Counted from the first letter of the stretch, positions 1 through 10,842 are shown. The stretch is 64,000 bases of DNA from Phragmites australis (GCF_958298935.1 NC_084925.1:17481001-17545000), one strand, 5' to 3'. Numbers and translations are program-made. The notes: generated by a model not told the origin, from the letters alone.

Positions 1-189
1 CCTTCGATAATCTGCGAAGAGCAGGTTTAAATTTAAACCCGGCAAAATGCGTCTTCGGAGTGCAATCCGGAAGACTCCTAGGGTTTCTGGTGTCGAAAAG
101 AGGCATCGAAGTGGATCCTCAGAAGATACAAGCAATTTTAGATATTAAACTGCCACAGAACAGAAAACAAGCCCAACGCTTGACAGGAA
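1..189 (+). pseudogene. reverse transcriptase C-terminal fragment (gypsy element A)
   Basis: Read from base 2, this encodes about 62 residues matching the end of a gypsy RT domain: a segment containing NLNPAKCVFG, then LLGFLVSKRGIEVDPQKI, then QAQRLTGR. In intact Tat elements RNase H follows directly after the LTGR motif. Here an in-frame stop comes four codons later and the next recognisable sequence, at 195, is the start of the integrase region in another frame. The junction at about 190-194 is therefore an internal deletion of the whole RNase H domain. The 5' end is cut by the window edge. Confidence 0.8.
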
Positions 190-194
190 GGAGT

Positions 195-1320
195 TATAGA
201 TGACAATCTGTACAAAGCAGGAGTCTGCGCACCATTCTTGCGATGCATATCTCAGAAAGAAGGCCAACAACTGTTAAGCGAAATTCACAGCGGGTTATGC
301 GGTTCTCATATCGGAACAAGGGCTTTGGTAGGAAAAGCATACAGGCAGGGCTTCTATTGGCCAACAGCTGTAAATGATGCGGACCAACTAGTACGAAGTT
401 GCCAACAGTGCCAATTCTGGGCGAAGGGATCAAGCAGACCGATGATGAAGACACAACTCATTCTGCCGATCTGGCCATTACGGCGATGGGGAATTGACAT
501 TGTTGGACAGCTGCCGCCAGCCCCAGGAAATTTGCGGTATGCGGTGGTGGCAGTGGAGTACTTTTCAAAATGCGTAGAAGCAATGCCACTTGTGAGCATA
601 ACGTCAAGACACATACAGAAATTCCTATGGCAGAATATTGTATGCCGCTTCGGAGTTCCAAGCGAAGTAACCGTGGACAATGGCATTCAGTTCGATAACG
701 CGGGTTTTAGGGATTTCTGTAATGGTCTGGGCATAAAAGTATTTTTTTCATCAGTATACCACCCACAATCTAATGGCGCAGTTGAGAGAGCAAATGGCAT
801 CATCTTCACGGGGGTCGCAAAGCGTCTTCACGGATTGCCAAAAGGAAAGTGGGTCGAAGAACTGCCCAAGGTACTATGGTCATTAAGAACAACGGTTGCA
901 AGACCAATGGGATACACGCCATTTCGCCTGCTCTTCGGCGAAGAGGCCATGACTCCAGAGGAATGCAAAACAAAATCATTCAGGGTCGTGAATGAACTAG
1001 ACCAATGCGAAGAACTATCATCGAAAGATGCCCTTGAAGAAGTAAGATTGCAAGCCGCAAAAAACCTGGCCACTTATCAAAAAGAGACAAGAAAATGGAG
1101 AGATATGAATGTATCTGAAAAGACCTTTGCCCCCGGAGACTTGGTGTTGCGAAGATTCGGTACAGCAGCATCGGTTGGAAAACATCAGAGTAAATGGGAT
1201 GGCCCTTTCATAGTTAAAAGATCTCTGAGACCTGGCTCTTATCATTTAGCTAACATGGAAGGAGGTAAAGAGCTTCCACACACCTGGAACACAAACAACC
1301 TTCGCAAGTTCTACGCCTAA
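195..1320 (+). CDS. gypsy integrase (element A)
   Basis: An open frame encoding a nearly complete retroelement integrase that inserts cDNA into the host genome. Counting from the ATG at 238, the zinc-binding HHCC set is His17, His24, Cys55 and Cys58. The catalytic core has Asp87 (WGIDIVG), Asp147 (TVDNG) and Glu183 (GAVERAN), giving exact D,D35E spacing. The C-terminal part (KWDGPFIVKRSLRPGSYHL, then WNTNNLRKFYA) is the GPY/F-like module usual in Tat elements, and no chromodomain follows. Homology begins upstream of the ATG at about 195, just after the RNase H deletion, so this was part of a polyprotein and the ATG is not a natural start. The frame has no internal stops or frameshifts, suggesting fairly recent insertion. 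Confidence 0.9.
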
Positions 1321-1650
1321 AGGTCGACAACTAAAGTCCGAGACTCCAATGTAATTTTTAATTTTCAATTTTGTAGTATTTCTTGTAATCACATTGTAAG
1401 GCTACTGCACTCTTTTCCTCACAGGGGGACCCCTTCACCAGGGGGTGAGGTTTTCAACGAGGCAGAAACCCATGTAAACAATGATAGTGCCACCCCCACA
1501 AAAATGTTGCTTGTCACAAGTACTAGTAGTTTTCATAGAAGTGCGCAAGCCTAAAGATAGATTGGCGCACCAATCGACGACTAGAACGCGGTGCGAAGTG
1601 TAAGCAAACAAACGTACACTTGCAACCTTCGCGGGATTGCAAAAACCGCT

Positions 1651-1997
1651 AGGGGGCTAAGAGTGCCTACCCCCGCACCGAAGGGAAAAACAAACCTTCG
1701 GGATAAAAAAAAACAAAGTGTCACTGAGCCAAAGAAACGGTAGCGCACTTCGCCAAAAGTCGGGGGCTAAGAGCGCCTGCCCCCGCACAGAAGGAAAAAA
1801 CATGCCTTCGTAAAAAAAAAGGGGTGTCGCTGGACCAACGAAACGGCAGCGCATTTTTTAACTAACTCGGGTGCAAATATCAACCGCCCCCTGACGAGAA
1901 GTAAAATCAAGCCTTCGAGGCTAAAAGTCGGGGGCCAAGAGTGCTTGCCCCCCAACCAAGGCCGAAGTTACCTGCGACTAAAAGTCGGGGGGGCCGG
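1651..1997 (+). repeat. degenerate tandem repeats in the post-pol spacer of element A
   Basis: The stretch 1321-2240 between integrase and the antisense genes has no gene. Within it a unit beginning GGGGGCTAAGAGTGCC recurs at 1652, 1762 and (diverged) 1930, giving periods of about 110 and 168 bp. Each unit carries a G-run, a C-rich segment and a CCTTCG motif. The G-run followed by CTA resembles the polypurine tract just before the 3' LTR at 5973-5985. Arrays after pol are known in Tat/Ogre elements. Confidence 0.65.
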
Positions 1998-2619
1998 CGT
2001 TTAAAAAAATATATAATAATAATAAAAATATTAGCCCCATGCAATTGCAGGAAACTGCGGCGAAATTCGGGGGGAGGGCTTCGCCAAATATGTCTGACCT
2101 GAAGAATCCAGCTAAGGTTCAGAACGCCTCGAATCATAGAAAACGCTTCGGGTGCCATGCCGCTAAAAGTGTAACAAAAGAACAAATCATAACACAAACC
2201 CGATTTATTCCGCTTCAGAATCAACATCTGGATCAACAAAATCCTTATACAAACGACTGAAAGAAAATTGATAAGCAATGCCTTCGCTGGCATGAAAACG
2301 CGACGATGGGGCCGGATGGGCCCCAACTTGACGGCAACATAGGGATATCGTCGTCACTACCACTTCGCCTCACTACCTGCGAAGAGGGACCACGCCGATA
2401 GCAAATTTGCGGTCTGTGCAAAACCGGCTCTTCGTCCTGAGGTTCAATCTTCGGCTCAAGGAGCACCGATGTGCCTTCAACGTCTCCTTTCGCTGCACGA
2501 CGCAAATTCTGTTCAGTTCATCGACTAGCTAGCGTCGAAGGACTAACAGATTTCCAAAACGCTTTTGTCCTAGCGTTCATATCATCATATGACCTACTCT
2601 TCGCATGCTAATACCGCTC

Positions 2620-4559
2620 GAGCTTGATATCGGCATGACGTCGGTGAAATGATTCCCAGCAGGACCAGGACACATAAAAATTGTCCCTCATCATAGTCAA
2701 AGGCACAGCTTCTTTGGCTACCTGCGCAACGTCCGAAGGAAGGACCCTGTGCAGGGAGCGCAAAAAGGTCAATAACACTTCGATATAAACATAAAATATA
2801 TTACACAGCCAATGTGTTACATCGTCAATTACAAAAGCAAAAGCATAAACAATACGACCCTTCGCGCCAATTCAACCCACCTTCCCAGTATTTCGGCTGT
2901 CGTGGTCGTCGGTTTCGACGAGGGGTCATCCCTCGCCTTGGCCTAACAAAAAATTAATAATAATAAATACATTACTACCACACATAACCCCTTTTATAAT
3001 CTTCGACCAGACAAAACAAAAGTTAAGTCAACATACCCCTTGTCGGTTCATTTCGGCTTCTCGAAGAGTGAGCTCGCGGCCATGCTTGCACCAGTAATTG
3101 GTGGTGAATGATCGAGCAGTGCTCTTTGATGCCTTTGTAACGGCCGAAGTTGACAGATCCGAAGGGTACTGGAAGGAAGGTCTTTGGAGAGCAGTATGAT
3201 GGTTGCAACCCGTCATCTCGACAGATTGCACGAGACTTCGGGCAGCAACCATTGCGCAGAAGTCGCCGTAAAGTTGTGCGGCAGAAAGGAGGCTACCACT
3301 GGTCTCATTGATCCAACTACTAAGTCCACCCAGCCCTACAAGTTCGATTGATGGGGGAGTCGCCGAGGCGCCAATACCTTCGAAGGTATGACTGATTGCT
3401 TTGCACGCGGTAACCACCTTCGGCTCAAGCTCCCCAATGACATTAAGAGCATCGTCATTGTAAGCCTTCGCTTTGCTTAGTTCAGCCTGCAGCCGCTCAG
3501 CTTTCTCTTTCTCCGACGCGCAAAGTGCTTGCAGTTCGCACACTTGCGCCTCGGAGGACTGCAGGTTCTGCCGAAGACAGCTTACTTCGCTGTCCGCAAT
3601 CCCCTTCTCCGAGCGAAGGGTGCTAACCTCCCTTTCAAGCTGATCCAATCATAATTCTCCATCCTTCGCACGCCACAACATCTCGCGTTTCTGGCCCTCG
3701 GCTTTTTCCGCCCCATTTTTGCAACAAGTCAATCTGGACCTGAGCGCTTCGTGCCTGGGCTACGGATTTTTCGGCTTGCTTACGTTGAGCTCGTGAGAGG
3801 AGCAAAACCTGAAGTATCGAATACAAGTCAGCAAAATACCAAGTTTTTTTAATGTAAGAAAATATACGATATACCTTCGCTATAGCCACATCGGATGCAT
3901 CGATCAGCTCGCTTGTAGACTTCTGGGCAAACGAAATCTCGAGTTCAGGAAGGACGAAGGTTCCAAACATCTTTTTCGCATCACTAACCTCTTTGATACT
4001 CGGTTCAAAAGCGGCGGCCGCAACGCCTCCGGCGCAATGGCCTTCGTGTCAAGCAGCCCGCCGAGACCCATCAAACCCTTCCCTCTGTGGCGGGGCGCAC
4101 TCGGCGTTGACTCTTCGGTCTCGGAAGATGAGCTCGAAGGTGATGAGGGCGATGAGTACGCCGCCACCTCCACGTCGTCGCCACCTTCGGCTTCGAACTC
4201 CTCCTGAATGGTGGGCTCGGTTATTGCGTCCATCTCTGTCAATTCCTCATCGTCGCTCAGAATTAACGTCGGAAGATCGACGTGCGAGCAAAACAAGGAC
4301 TTCGGCGCCTGGACCTCCTGCGCGCCTTCAGAACTCTCCCAACGGGCCATGTCGCGTGAAGCAGCAGAGCTCTCCGGAGACGTTTCTGTGTGAAAAACCT
4401 TGGGAGCAGCTTCGCGTGGTTTTTTCTGAGGGCAACAACGTTCTTGGTACGGCCCACCTTCGGCAACCACTCTGGGCGCTTCCTCTTCGTCGAAGGGCCA
4501 ACAGCGGGCTCTTCGCCCGCTTCCGCTGTTGGGGAGCCCCCCACGTTACTTTGCAGCAC
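2620..4559 (-). pseudogene. antisense gene B of element A: acidic/coiled-coil protein, exons with frameshift
   Basis: Several collinear open pieces on the strand opposite to pol. Starting at the right, 4559-4263 and 4470-3904 give an acidic, Ser/Glu-rich segment (they join by a frameshift). 3970-3904 encodes a conserved FVLPELEI motif. A GT..AG intron is visible between about 3873 and 3810. The piece 3648-3028 is a heptad-like coiled coil with many Glu, Leu and Lys. Further exon-like pieces lie near 2880-2935 and 2640-2760, the last encoding a segment with MMRDNFY. The same pieces in the same order occur in element B, so they form one multi-exon gene. Function is unknown; coiled coils downstream of the PF04195-type domain are typical of these antisense genes. 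Exact joins are inferred. Confidence 0.6.
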
Positions 4560-4574
4560 AGCGGCAATCTTCGG

Positions 4575-5572
4575 TCATTCAGCATATGACAGACCTCGAT
4601 ACTCAAAGATTATGTTCAGTCTGCGGGTAAGTCCCTGGTCGGCGCACAGCTGCGCTTCGCCAGGTGTAATCTTGCCAACTAACATTATAGCCTTCGCCTC
4701 CACCTCGACGACTGACAAATCTGGAAAAAATCATAACCGTTAGGCAAGGAAATTTAAATTATGTAAAAATGCGAGGACAAGAGGGCACCTGCGAAGCTGT
4801 CTAGAGTAGGATGGGGCCGGCAAAGCCCCTCGGGCCCCTTCTCCCCAAATTCCAGAATAAACCAGCCATGGCTAAGTGGCCAGACTCCGGTAGCCAAGAA
4901 CTCCTCCACCAAATCACGGGTAGAAAGATGCTTCGCACACCTAACGAAGGCTTCAAGGGCGGTTTGCTGCGATGATTTCAACCGCACATCTGGCACACGG
5001 TTTCCCTTCACTTCTTCGCATTTAGATACAAGGTATTCTTCGGCCTCCACCTTGTGGGAAAACCACCACTGAGTCCAATCACTAGGCCACTTATTCTTGT
5101 ATACAACTGCGGGAGTAGACAAGCCAGCGCGATAGGCGAAGTTCAGACACCCGTAGTGGGCCTCGCTCTGCACTCCGTGGGCAAAGACCAGCTTAGGTTG
5201 GTGATGCAGTCGGTGCGCGGTGAAGAAGACCCTGGCGGACGCCTTAATCCCGTCCGAGCGAGCGGCCCAGGCGAAGAGACTCATTCTAACTATGGTGTTA
5301 GGTGTCAATTGATGCAAATAGACCTCGAAGAGTTTTAATACTTTGACCACCATCTCGTCACAAGGAAGCCGAAGGCCAGCCCAAAAATAGTGCACAAACA
5401 CAATAGCCTCATCGTCAGCGAGCTCCGGTATCTCTTGTATGCCGGGAAGCCGGACCTTCGAGACATCACTAATCAAACCTTCTCTAACAAGGCCAGCTAG
5501 AACTTTGCCGTCCACTTTGGACTGTCCAATCCAGTAGGTCTTCGGTCGGGAGGATCTAAGCTTCGGAGCCAT
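4575..5572 (-). CDS. antisense gene A of element A: PF04195-type 'putative gypsy transposon' domain protein, two exons
   Basis: The start ATG is at 5572 (MAPKLRSSRPKT). Exon 1 runs 5572-4789 and ends at AG|GT. A 68-bp intron spans 4788-4721 and ends in TTTTTTCCAG. Exon 2 runs 4720-4575 to a TGA. The join keeps frame and gives 309 residues. The body (WAARSDGIKASARVFFTAHR, WPSDWTQWWF, LSTRDLVEEFLATGVWPLS) matches the domain Pfam calls putative gypsy type transposon. Despite that name it shows no transposase catalytic triad that I can see and its function is unknown. A TATA box lies about 145 bp upstream. Element B has a homologous, broken copy with the intron at the equivalent place, which supports the gene model. 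Confidence 0.75.
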
Positions 5573-5713
5573 CTAGTCCAAGAAATTCCTTCAACAGCGC
5601 GATGGCAATCGGGGGCTTCGTCTAGGGCGTCCGAAAAACTGTAACTTACTTCATACGAGAGCGACAGCTTTTAGCAAGGGCACGGTGAAATTTTTTTTTT
5701 GACAGCAGCCCGG

Positions 5714-5722
5714 TATTTATAG
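5714..5722 (-). promoter_or_regulatory. TATA box for the antisense genes of element A
   Basis: On the minus strand this reads CTATAAATA, followed about 140 bp later by the ATG of the antisense PF04195-type gene. It lies inside the element, about 265 bp from the LTR, and faces away from it. Element B has a TATA-like run in the equivalent place. A start site near 5690 is inferred from spacing only. Confidence 0.6.
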
Positions 5723-5972
5723 GGCGAGACGGCAGCGGTTACAACTTCCAGCATCAAAAATTGTACCAGCACCGAAAACCATGCTCGGATATACACCATG
5801 AACATTAAATGCAGGCAGTTATAGAGATCGTTGCGTCGCCACAAAGGAGCATTAAAAAACCCTAAAAATTAACAGCGTGCATTGAATCCAGCAAACTTCG
5901 ACAGGTCGAAGGGGGACGGCATTTTGATATCTCAAAGACTACAGGGTCGGCCTATCAAAGATAAACCTTGCC

Positions 5973-5985
5973 AGTAGGGGGCTAC
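5973..5985 (+). other. polypurine tract of element A
   Basis: The run AGTAGGGGGCTAC lies directly against the 3' LTR start TGTTGGGG. Element B has the near-identical GTGGGGGGCTAC against its LTR. Polypurine tracts prime plus-strand DNA synthesis in LTR retrotransposons. Confidence 0.7.
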
Positions 5986-6561
5986 TGTTGGGGATGCTAC
6001 GTGATAGCTGTCGTGCTGATTGCAGGAGTTCGTCCGTCAGTCACGGAGATCATGGAGTGAAGTTGGTCGAAGGGTGCGGGCGTCCACGCACCTTCTAGTC
6101 ACCGAATCGACGAAGGCGGAGGCTAATCGACTTCGACTGTCGAACGAAGCCTCGGTTCGCATCCTGCATCCTTTGAAGCGAGCAAAGGCATGACCTGGTC
6201 TTCGCCGAGGGGGGGGCGAAGGCTGCCCGTCATGCGGCCGGGCGAAGAGGGCTTCGACACCCTTCGAATGGATGGCCAGCTCGACAGTGGGCCCGACTAC
6301 GGTTGTCCTGGGTACTGTTGTAATTATGGGATCACGCTTATTTGTACCATATTACCCCCGGATATTCCGGGAATGTAGCAGGTTAGGGGGTAAGATATGT
6401 AAACAGGACCCGTGATCGCCAGGTACGGGCTATAAATAGAGCCACAGTGTAACCGTAAGAGGTAATTAAAAATTGTTCCACTTCCAGTACGTGTCACTCT
6501 AAGAGACCTTCGATACTTCCACTTCCGAAGGCTCGCCTTGTCTGGGACTTCGATCCCAACA
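5986..6561 (+). repeat. 3' LTR of gypsy element A (576 bp)
   Basis: It begins TGTTGGGGATG and ends CGATCCCAACA, a perfect short inverted terminal pair (TGTTGGG/CCCAACA). A TATA box, TATAAATAGA, lies at 6431-6440 in plus orientation. The polypurine tract abuts its start. The matching 5' LTR is outside the window. If the boundary is right, the target-site duplication should be the following bases GAGCC (6562-6566). Confidence 0.8.
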
Positions 6562-6774
6562 GAGCCAAACCCAAGCGGGGGCTATGAGCTTCGATTTAAA
6601 CGAAGTCAAAATATTGCTCGAGTCATTATGACTAATACGCAATGAAAAAATTCAACTTTGATCACATTGCAATGTCAAGCACACCATTTCAGCTAGTTGG
6701 TTCACGTCGAGGCAACGGTCCACTAGACATGACTGAAATACATCACAAATCTGTCAAAGCAACCATCAGCTGAA

Positions 6775-7070
6775 GGTCCCTATGGCTTAAAATGTTGAGA
6801 GGATGGTGTTTTTTGACCGACGCTTCACGCACGTTGCAGCCAAAGGTCCCTAAGGCTTACAAAGTTGGGGGAAGGTATTTTTTGACCGATGCTTCGTGCA
6901 CGTTGCTGTCAAAGGTACCTACGGCTTAAAAAGTTGAGGGGACATCATTTTTTGATGTACGCTTCGCGCACATTGCTACCGAAGGTCCATGCGGCTTAAA
7001 AAGTTGAAGGGATGACATTTTCCGACCAACGCTTTGCGCATGTTGCTGCCGAAGGTCTCTACAGCTAAAA
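6775..7070 (+). repeat. 70-bp tandem array, four full units and a part
   Basis: Units begin GGTCCCTATGGCTTAAAA at 6775, 6845, 6914 and 6984, with a partial fifth at 7054. Each has the order GGTCC, GGCTTA, AAGTTG, a T-run, then CGCTTCGCGCA and GTTGCTG. The units are diverged but keep a 69-70 bp period. The array sits in the same place as the repeats of element A, between pol and the antisense genes, yet has a different sequence. The rest of 6562-7316 shows no gene. Confidence 0.8.
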
Positions 7071-7316
7071 ATTCCGATTGATGGCACAAAGAGAAACAAC
7101 AAAGAATGACAAAAGTTGTTCTACAAATTCATCGATGTTAGGATCTACAATGTCTTTGTACATTTGACTGCATGCAAATTGGAAAGCAATTCCCCAACTT
7201 GCAACAAAAGGTTTCGTCGGTTCTAGCGGAGACCCGACATAGCTTTCTAAAGAAGTATCAACTAAAGATACAGGTTGATCACTCTCACCTTCGGCAAATG
7301 TAACTACTTGTGATGG

Positions 7317-9014
7317 CTAGACTCGTTGCCGGTAACAAAAATGTTGGAGCAAAGCATTGTTATAGATTTCTTCAAAAGGCTCAAGCTTCGACTCGAGAAG
7401 ACCTATTGGAGGGGCAAATTCTCCGCACTCTATCCTACAAATTTCCCTTTTGACCCTTTGGGTCTCTAGGTCTGAAGGGCAAAATGACTCACAAAATGCT
7501 TTCAAACTAGCGTTTCTTGCATTGTAGACCCTGGCCTTTGCTTGCCAATACTGCTCAAATTGAATGTGAGGATGGCGAAGATAGAATGATTCCCAGCAAG
7601 CCCATGACATATAAAAGTTATCCCTCATCATAGTTAAGGGAACAATATCTTCGACTACTTGCAAAGAGTCTGAAGGGAGGACCCTCGCAGGAAGCGAAGA
7701 TTGTTAAAATGTTGAAAGGAGAAATTAAGCATAGATATACTACAAAAGTTTCGAAATGTTTCAATCACAACTAAGTGAACCCTTGCTCATGCTTACTCTG
7801 GACCTACATCTGGAGCTTCATTTGCCTCTTTCGAAGGGGCTGACACTAGAGTGTGCTGCGTAGAGCTTCCTATGATGGCCAAAACATTCATGGCCTTCAC
7901 TTCAGCCTACAGCAAAAACAAGTTACAGTTAAATACAAAATGAAGATGAAAAGATGCTAACGCATAGCGAGGAGTAAGTCACTTTCCGGTGATTGTTCTC
8001 CACCTCCTGAAGGGTGAGGCCATACCCGTGCTTGCACTAGTAGTTTCTGGTGAAGGCTTTGGCTGAGGCCTTCAACACTTTTGACACCAGTAGTAGCAGA
8101 AGAAGAGCTTTGCAGCGCCTTGTTGTGATCACACCATGTTAGTTCCAAAGACTAGATAAGGCTTCGACTTGAGATCATGGTGCACAAGCTTGCTGAAGAC
8201 TTCCAAAAGACTTTGCAATCCACCTGAGAAGATCGTCCAGTTCAGCTTGGTCAAGGATAGGAGGAATAGTTGAAGTGCCCAGGTCTTCAAGAGTCTTGCC
8301 GATAGCTTTGCTGGCCATGGTTGCCTTCAGCTCCAGAACTTGTACTTTCTGCCGAACAACATTGCAAGCAAACTGTTTTGTCTCGAGGAACAATTTGTTG
8401 AGGCATTCATTTTTAGTCTGAAGTTTTAGCACATTAGCTTTGAACGCCTCAACACATTGGCGAAGGGTAGTCACCTCCTTTTCCAAATCTTGCATGCTCA
8501 AGTGAATGGTTGCCACCTCTTTTTCTAGATCTTGCGAGCTCTGTTCGGCATCTCTCACCCGCTGGAGAAAATCTCTCTTATTGGCTTTGGCCTTTTCAGC
8601 TGTTTGTTCTAGCAAGACCCATGGTTCCTTGGCCCCTTTAGCGCGAGCTTCAGATTGCTCAGCATGTCTTCGCAGGTCACGCGAGATAAGCATACCCTAC
8701 AAAGCATAAATTGTTATAAATGGGGGGCCCAAAAAGATCAAGTTGAAATGAAATTTAATAATAACTCAAAGTACCTTGGCGGTCATCAAGTCAAAGGCGT
8801 CCAAAAGGTTAGAGACCATTTTTTGAGATAGTTGAATTTCAAGCTCGGGAAGAACAAAGCTATCATATATGCTCCTCCCATCCTTCACCTCTTTGGAGCT
8901 CGGATCAAATAATGTCACCCGCAATGCTTCGGCATTGATAACCCTAGCATTGCTAAGAGGTGCCAAGGGGCATAAGTTATTTGCCTCCATCGTAACATGG
9001 GTGCGACAAGGCAT
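7317..9014 (-). pseudogene. antisense gene B of element B: coiled-coil protein, exon pieces
   Basis: Minus-strand pieces at 9014-8766 (contains SFVLPELEIQLSQK), 8693-8175 (long coiled coil with repeated DLEKEV), 8148-7957 and 7664-7317 (contains LTMMRDNFYMSWACWESF). Each has a counterpart in element A in the same order, including the FVLPELEI exon, the segment after LLSR/LISR, and the MMRDNFY exon. An intron with GT after the FVLPELEI exon fits the gap at about 8767-8697. Another fits 7955-7920, ending in TTTTTGCTGTAG. The role is unknown. Several stops interrupt the frame between 9015 and 9415. Confidence 0.6.
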
Positions 9015-9415
9015 TTCTCTCCTCTTCGGGTAGACTTTTGGAGGAGTTAGAGTCTGAGCTCGAGGTGCTAATGACTCATGCCCTCAGTTTGCCGAGCTGG
9101 ACCCTTCTCCCATCTTCGTGTCCCAAAGCTCGACCTCTGGAGAATTTTTGTCATCATTGGTGTTGAAGAGAGGGTCAAGCATGACTGGCACGGTAGTTAT
9201 GGCCCATCTTGGAGAGGCGATGGCTAGCTCCATCACACCCTTCGAAGGAACCTCCGGGATCCTTGGACTCCATTGAACCGCCGAGGAGGTCTTCCATTAC
9301 GTTGCCGCAAGCTATCACACTGATCTTTAGCTTTTTGGTCCCGGGGGCTAAAGGGCTCCTAGCTTTCCTCTTTCCCTTGCCCTATCAATAGCTTCAGTTG
9401 ATTGACCAGAGGCCT

Positions 9416-10389
9416 TTAGACTATCTCCATAGATGAGTCCTCGAAACTCAAAGACCCTATTGAGCCGACAGCTAAGCCTAGTTCAGTGCAGGCTTGGCCT
9501 TCGGCCATAGTAACTTTTCCCAGGAGGAGGCGTACTTCAGCTTCCACCTCGGCAACTTTTACAGCTGTTGCAAAGCACAAGCAAATAAGGAAAAATAACA
9601 AAGTGAATGCCAAGGAAAAACAAGCCAGGGTACATACCAGGTTTTCCCATGAAATCAAACTGGGGATGGCAAAGTCCTTCCGGTCCTTTTGGCCAGAACG
9701 ATGGGATGATCCACCCTTCGCTTAGCAGCCAAATACCTATGTCAAGGAACTCCTTGACAAGATTGCGGGTGCTCAGATGCTTCAAACACCTTATGAAGGC
9801 TTCAAAGGCCTTTCGCTGGGCACCCTTAATCACCTTGTCCAAGGTGCAGTTTACTTTCAGCTTCTGGCCCTTCGACACAAGGTAATCCTTGTTGTCTACC
9901 TTATTGTAGAACCACCACTGCATCCAATCCTTCAGCTATTTGTTCTTATAAGCTATAGTAGGCATGGCCAGACCTCCTCGTAGGTAAACTTCACATAGCC
10001 GTAGTGAACTTCGGACTGCATGCTGTCAATAAAGACATGCTTTGGTTGATGGTGAACCTGGTGAGCGGCAACGAAGGCCCTTGCCGATGCCTTCGCTCCT
10101 TCCAACTTTGCTGCCCAGGTAAAGTGACTGAGCCGAACAATGGCATTTGGTGTCAGCTAATGGAGAAAAACCTCAAAAAAATTTAGGATTGCCACCATCT
10201 CGTCACATGGTAGGTGAAGTCCAGCTCTGAAATAATCTGCAAAGACAGTTGCCTCATCATCTACCGGCCCAGAAGTCTCCTATCCTCCTATCAGGCCTTC
10301 TATCTTTAAACCGGTCAAAACTTCTTCGTCAAGCTTTGACTTCCCAATCCAGTATGTCTTCGGCTTGCCAGACTTATCTTGGGAGCTAT
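9416..10389 (-). pseudogene. antisense gene A of element B: PF04195-type protein, start lost and frame broken
   Basis: Homologous along its length to the antisense gene at 4575-5572. The start codon equivalent is ATA at 10389-10387 in place of ATG. Close by, PKTYWIGKSKLDEEVLTGL is readable only after a frame change and is followed by an in-frame stop. The downstream part 9923-9638 is open (MQWWFYNKVDNKDYLVSKG, LSTRNLVKEFLDIGIW). An intron 9637-9565 (GTATGT..TTTGCAACAG) precedes exon 2, 9564-9416, which aligns with exon 2 of element A (KVAEVEAEVRLLLGKV against VVEVEAKAIMLVGKI). Conservation of the intron position in two diverged copies is good evidence that this was a real spliced gene. Confidence 0.7.
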
Positions 10390-10471
10390 CAAGTTAGCTG
10401 TTTGGGTTTTCTCCTGAAGGGTCAAGATTGCAAAGGGATAATGATGCCATCATACAGAGCATGAAAAGGGT

Positions 10472-10482
10472 GATATATATAG
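10472..10482 (-). promoter_or_regulatory. TATA-like run upstream of antisense gene, element B
   Basis: On the minus strand this reads CTATATATATC, about 85 bp upstream of the lost start codon of the antisense gene. It matches the place of the TATA box in element A. It is AT-rich enough to arise by chance. Confidence 0.45.
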
Positions 10483-10498
10483 CGGTAAAAACTTTGAT

Positions 10499-10662
10499 GT
10501 CAATTGAAGAGACATTGGATCGGGATCCAAACCACCTCCTTTATGGCAGTTAAGACAAGAGTCATAACCGCAAAATGAATCGTTTAAGTCAATTGAAGAG
10601 GTATCAGTTCAGGATCCAAACCATGTCCTTTATGGCAGTTAAGACAAGAGTCATAACCGATG
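10499..10662 (+). repeat. 89-bp direct duplication upstream of the antisense gene
   Basis: Two copies starting GTCAATTGAAGAG at 10499 and 10588. Each contains GGATCCAAACCA and the shared run TTTATGGCAGTTAAGACAAG, then GTCATAACCG. They sit in the upstream region of the antisense gene of element B. Confidence 0.75.
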
Positions 10663-10842
10663 CCTTGAGTTTTGAACTGTTATGAAAAGTTAGACCCTCC
10701 AAGCGTGCAAGGGGGGCTCCTGGACCGAAGGTAAACTGTAGGGCGCGAGTCCTTCAACGGGCCAAAGGGGACGGCGTTCGGTGGTACCATCTAGTTCACG
10801 GGTTTGGCCCATCAAAGAAGAGCCTTGCCCGTGGGGGGCTAC

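Larger units (their letters stand above)
1..6561 (+). mobile_element. Ty3/gypsy Tat-lineage LTR retrotransposon A, 3' part
   Basis: The 3' portion of a gypsy element. Reading along the plus strand it holds the tail of reverse transcriptase, integrase, a GC-rich tandem-repeat spacer, a block of genes on the opposite strand, a polypurine tract and the 3' LTR. Pol order RT then integrase defines Ty3/gypsy. The antisense gene block between pol and the LTR is known from Tat-lineage plant elements such as Grande. The 5' LTR and gag lie outside the window. An internal deletion has removed RNase H near position 190, so this copy cannot be autonomous. It appears inserted into the related element B that continues at 6562. 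Confidence 0.85.

Noticed and set aside
4575..5572. Calling the antisense product a transposase
   Set aside because: The Pfam family name suggests it, but no catalytic motif is visible and the element already encodes integrase.
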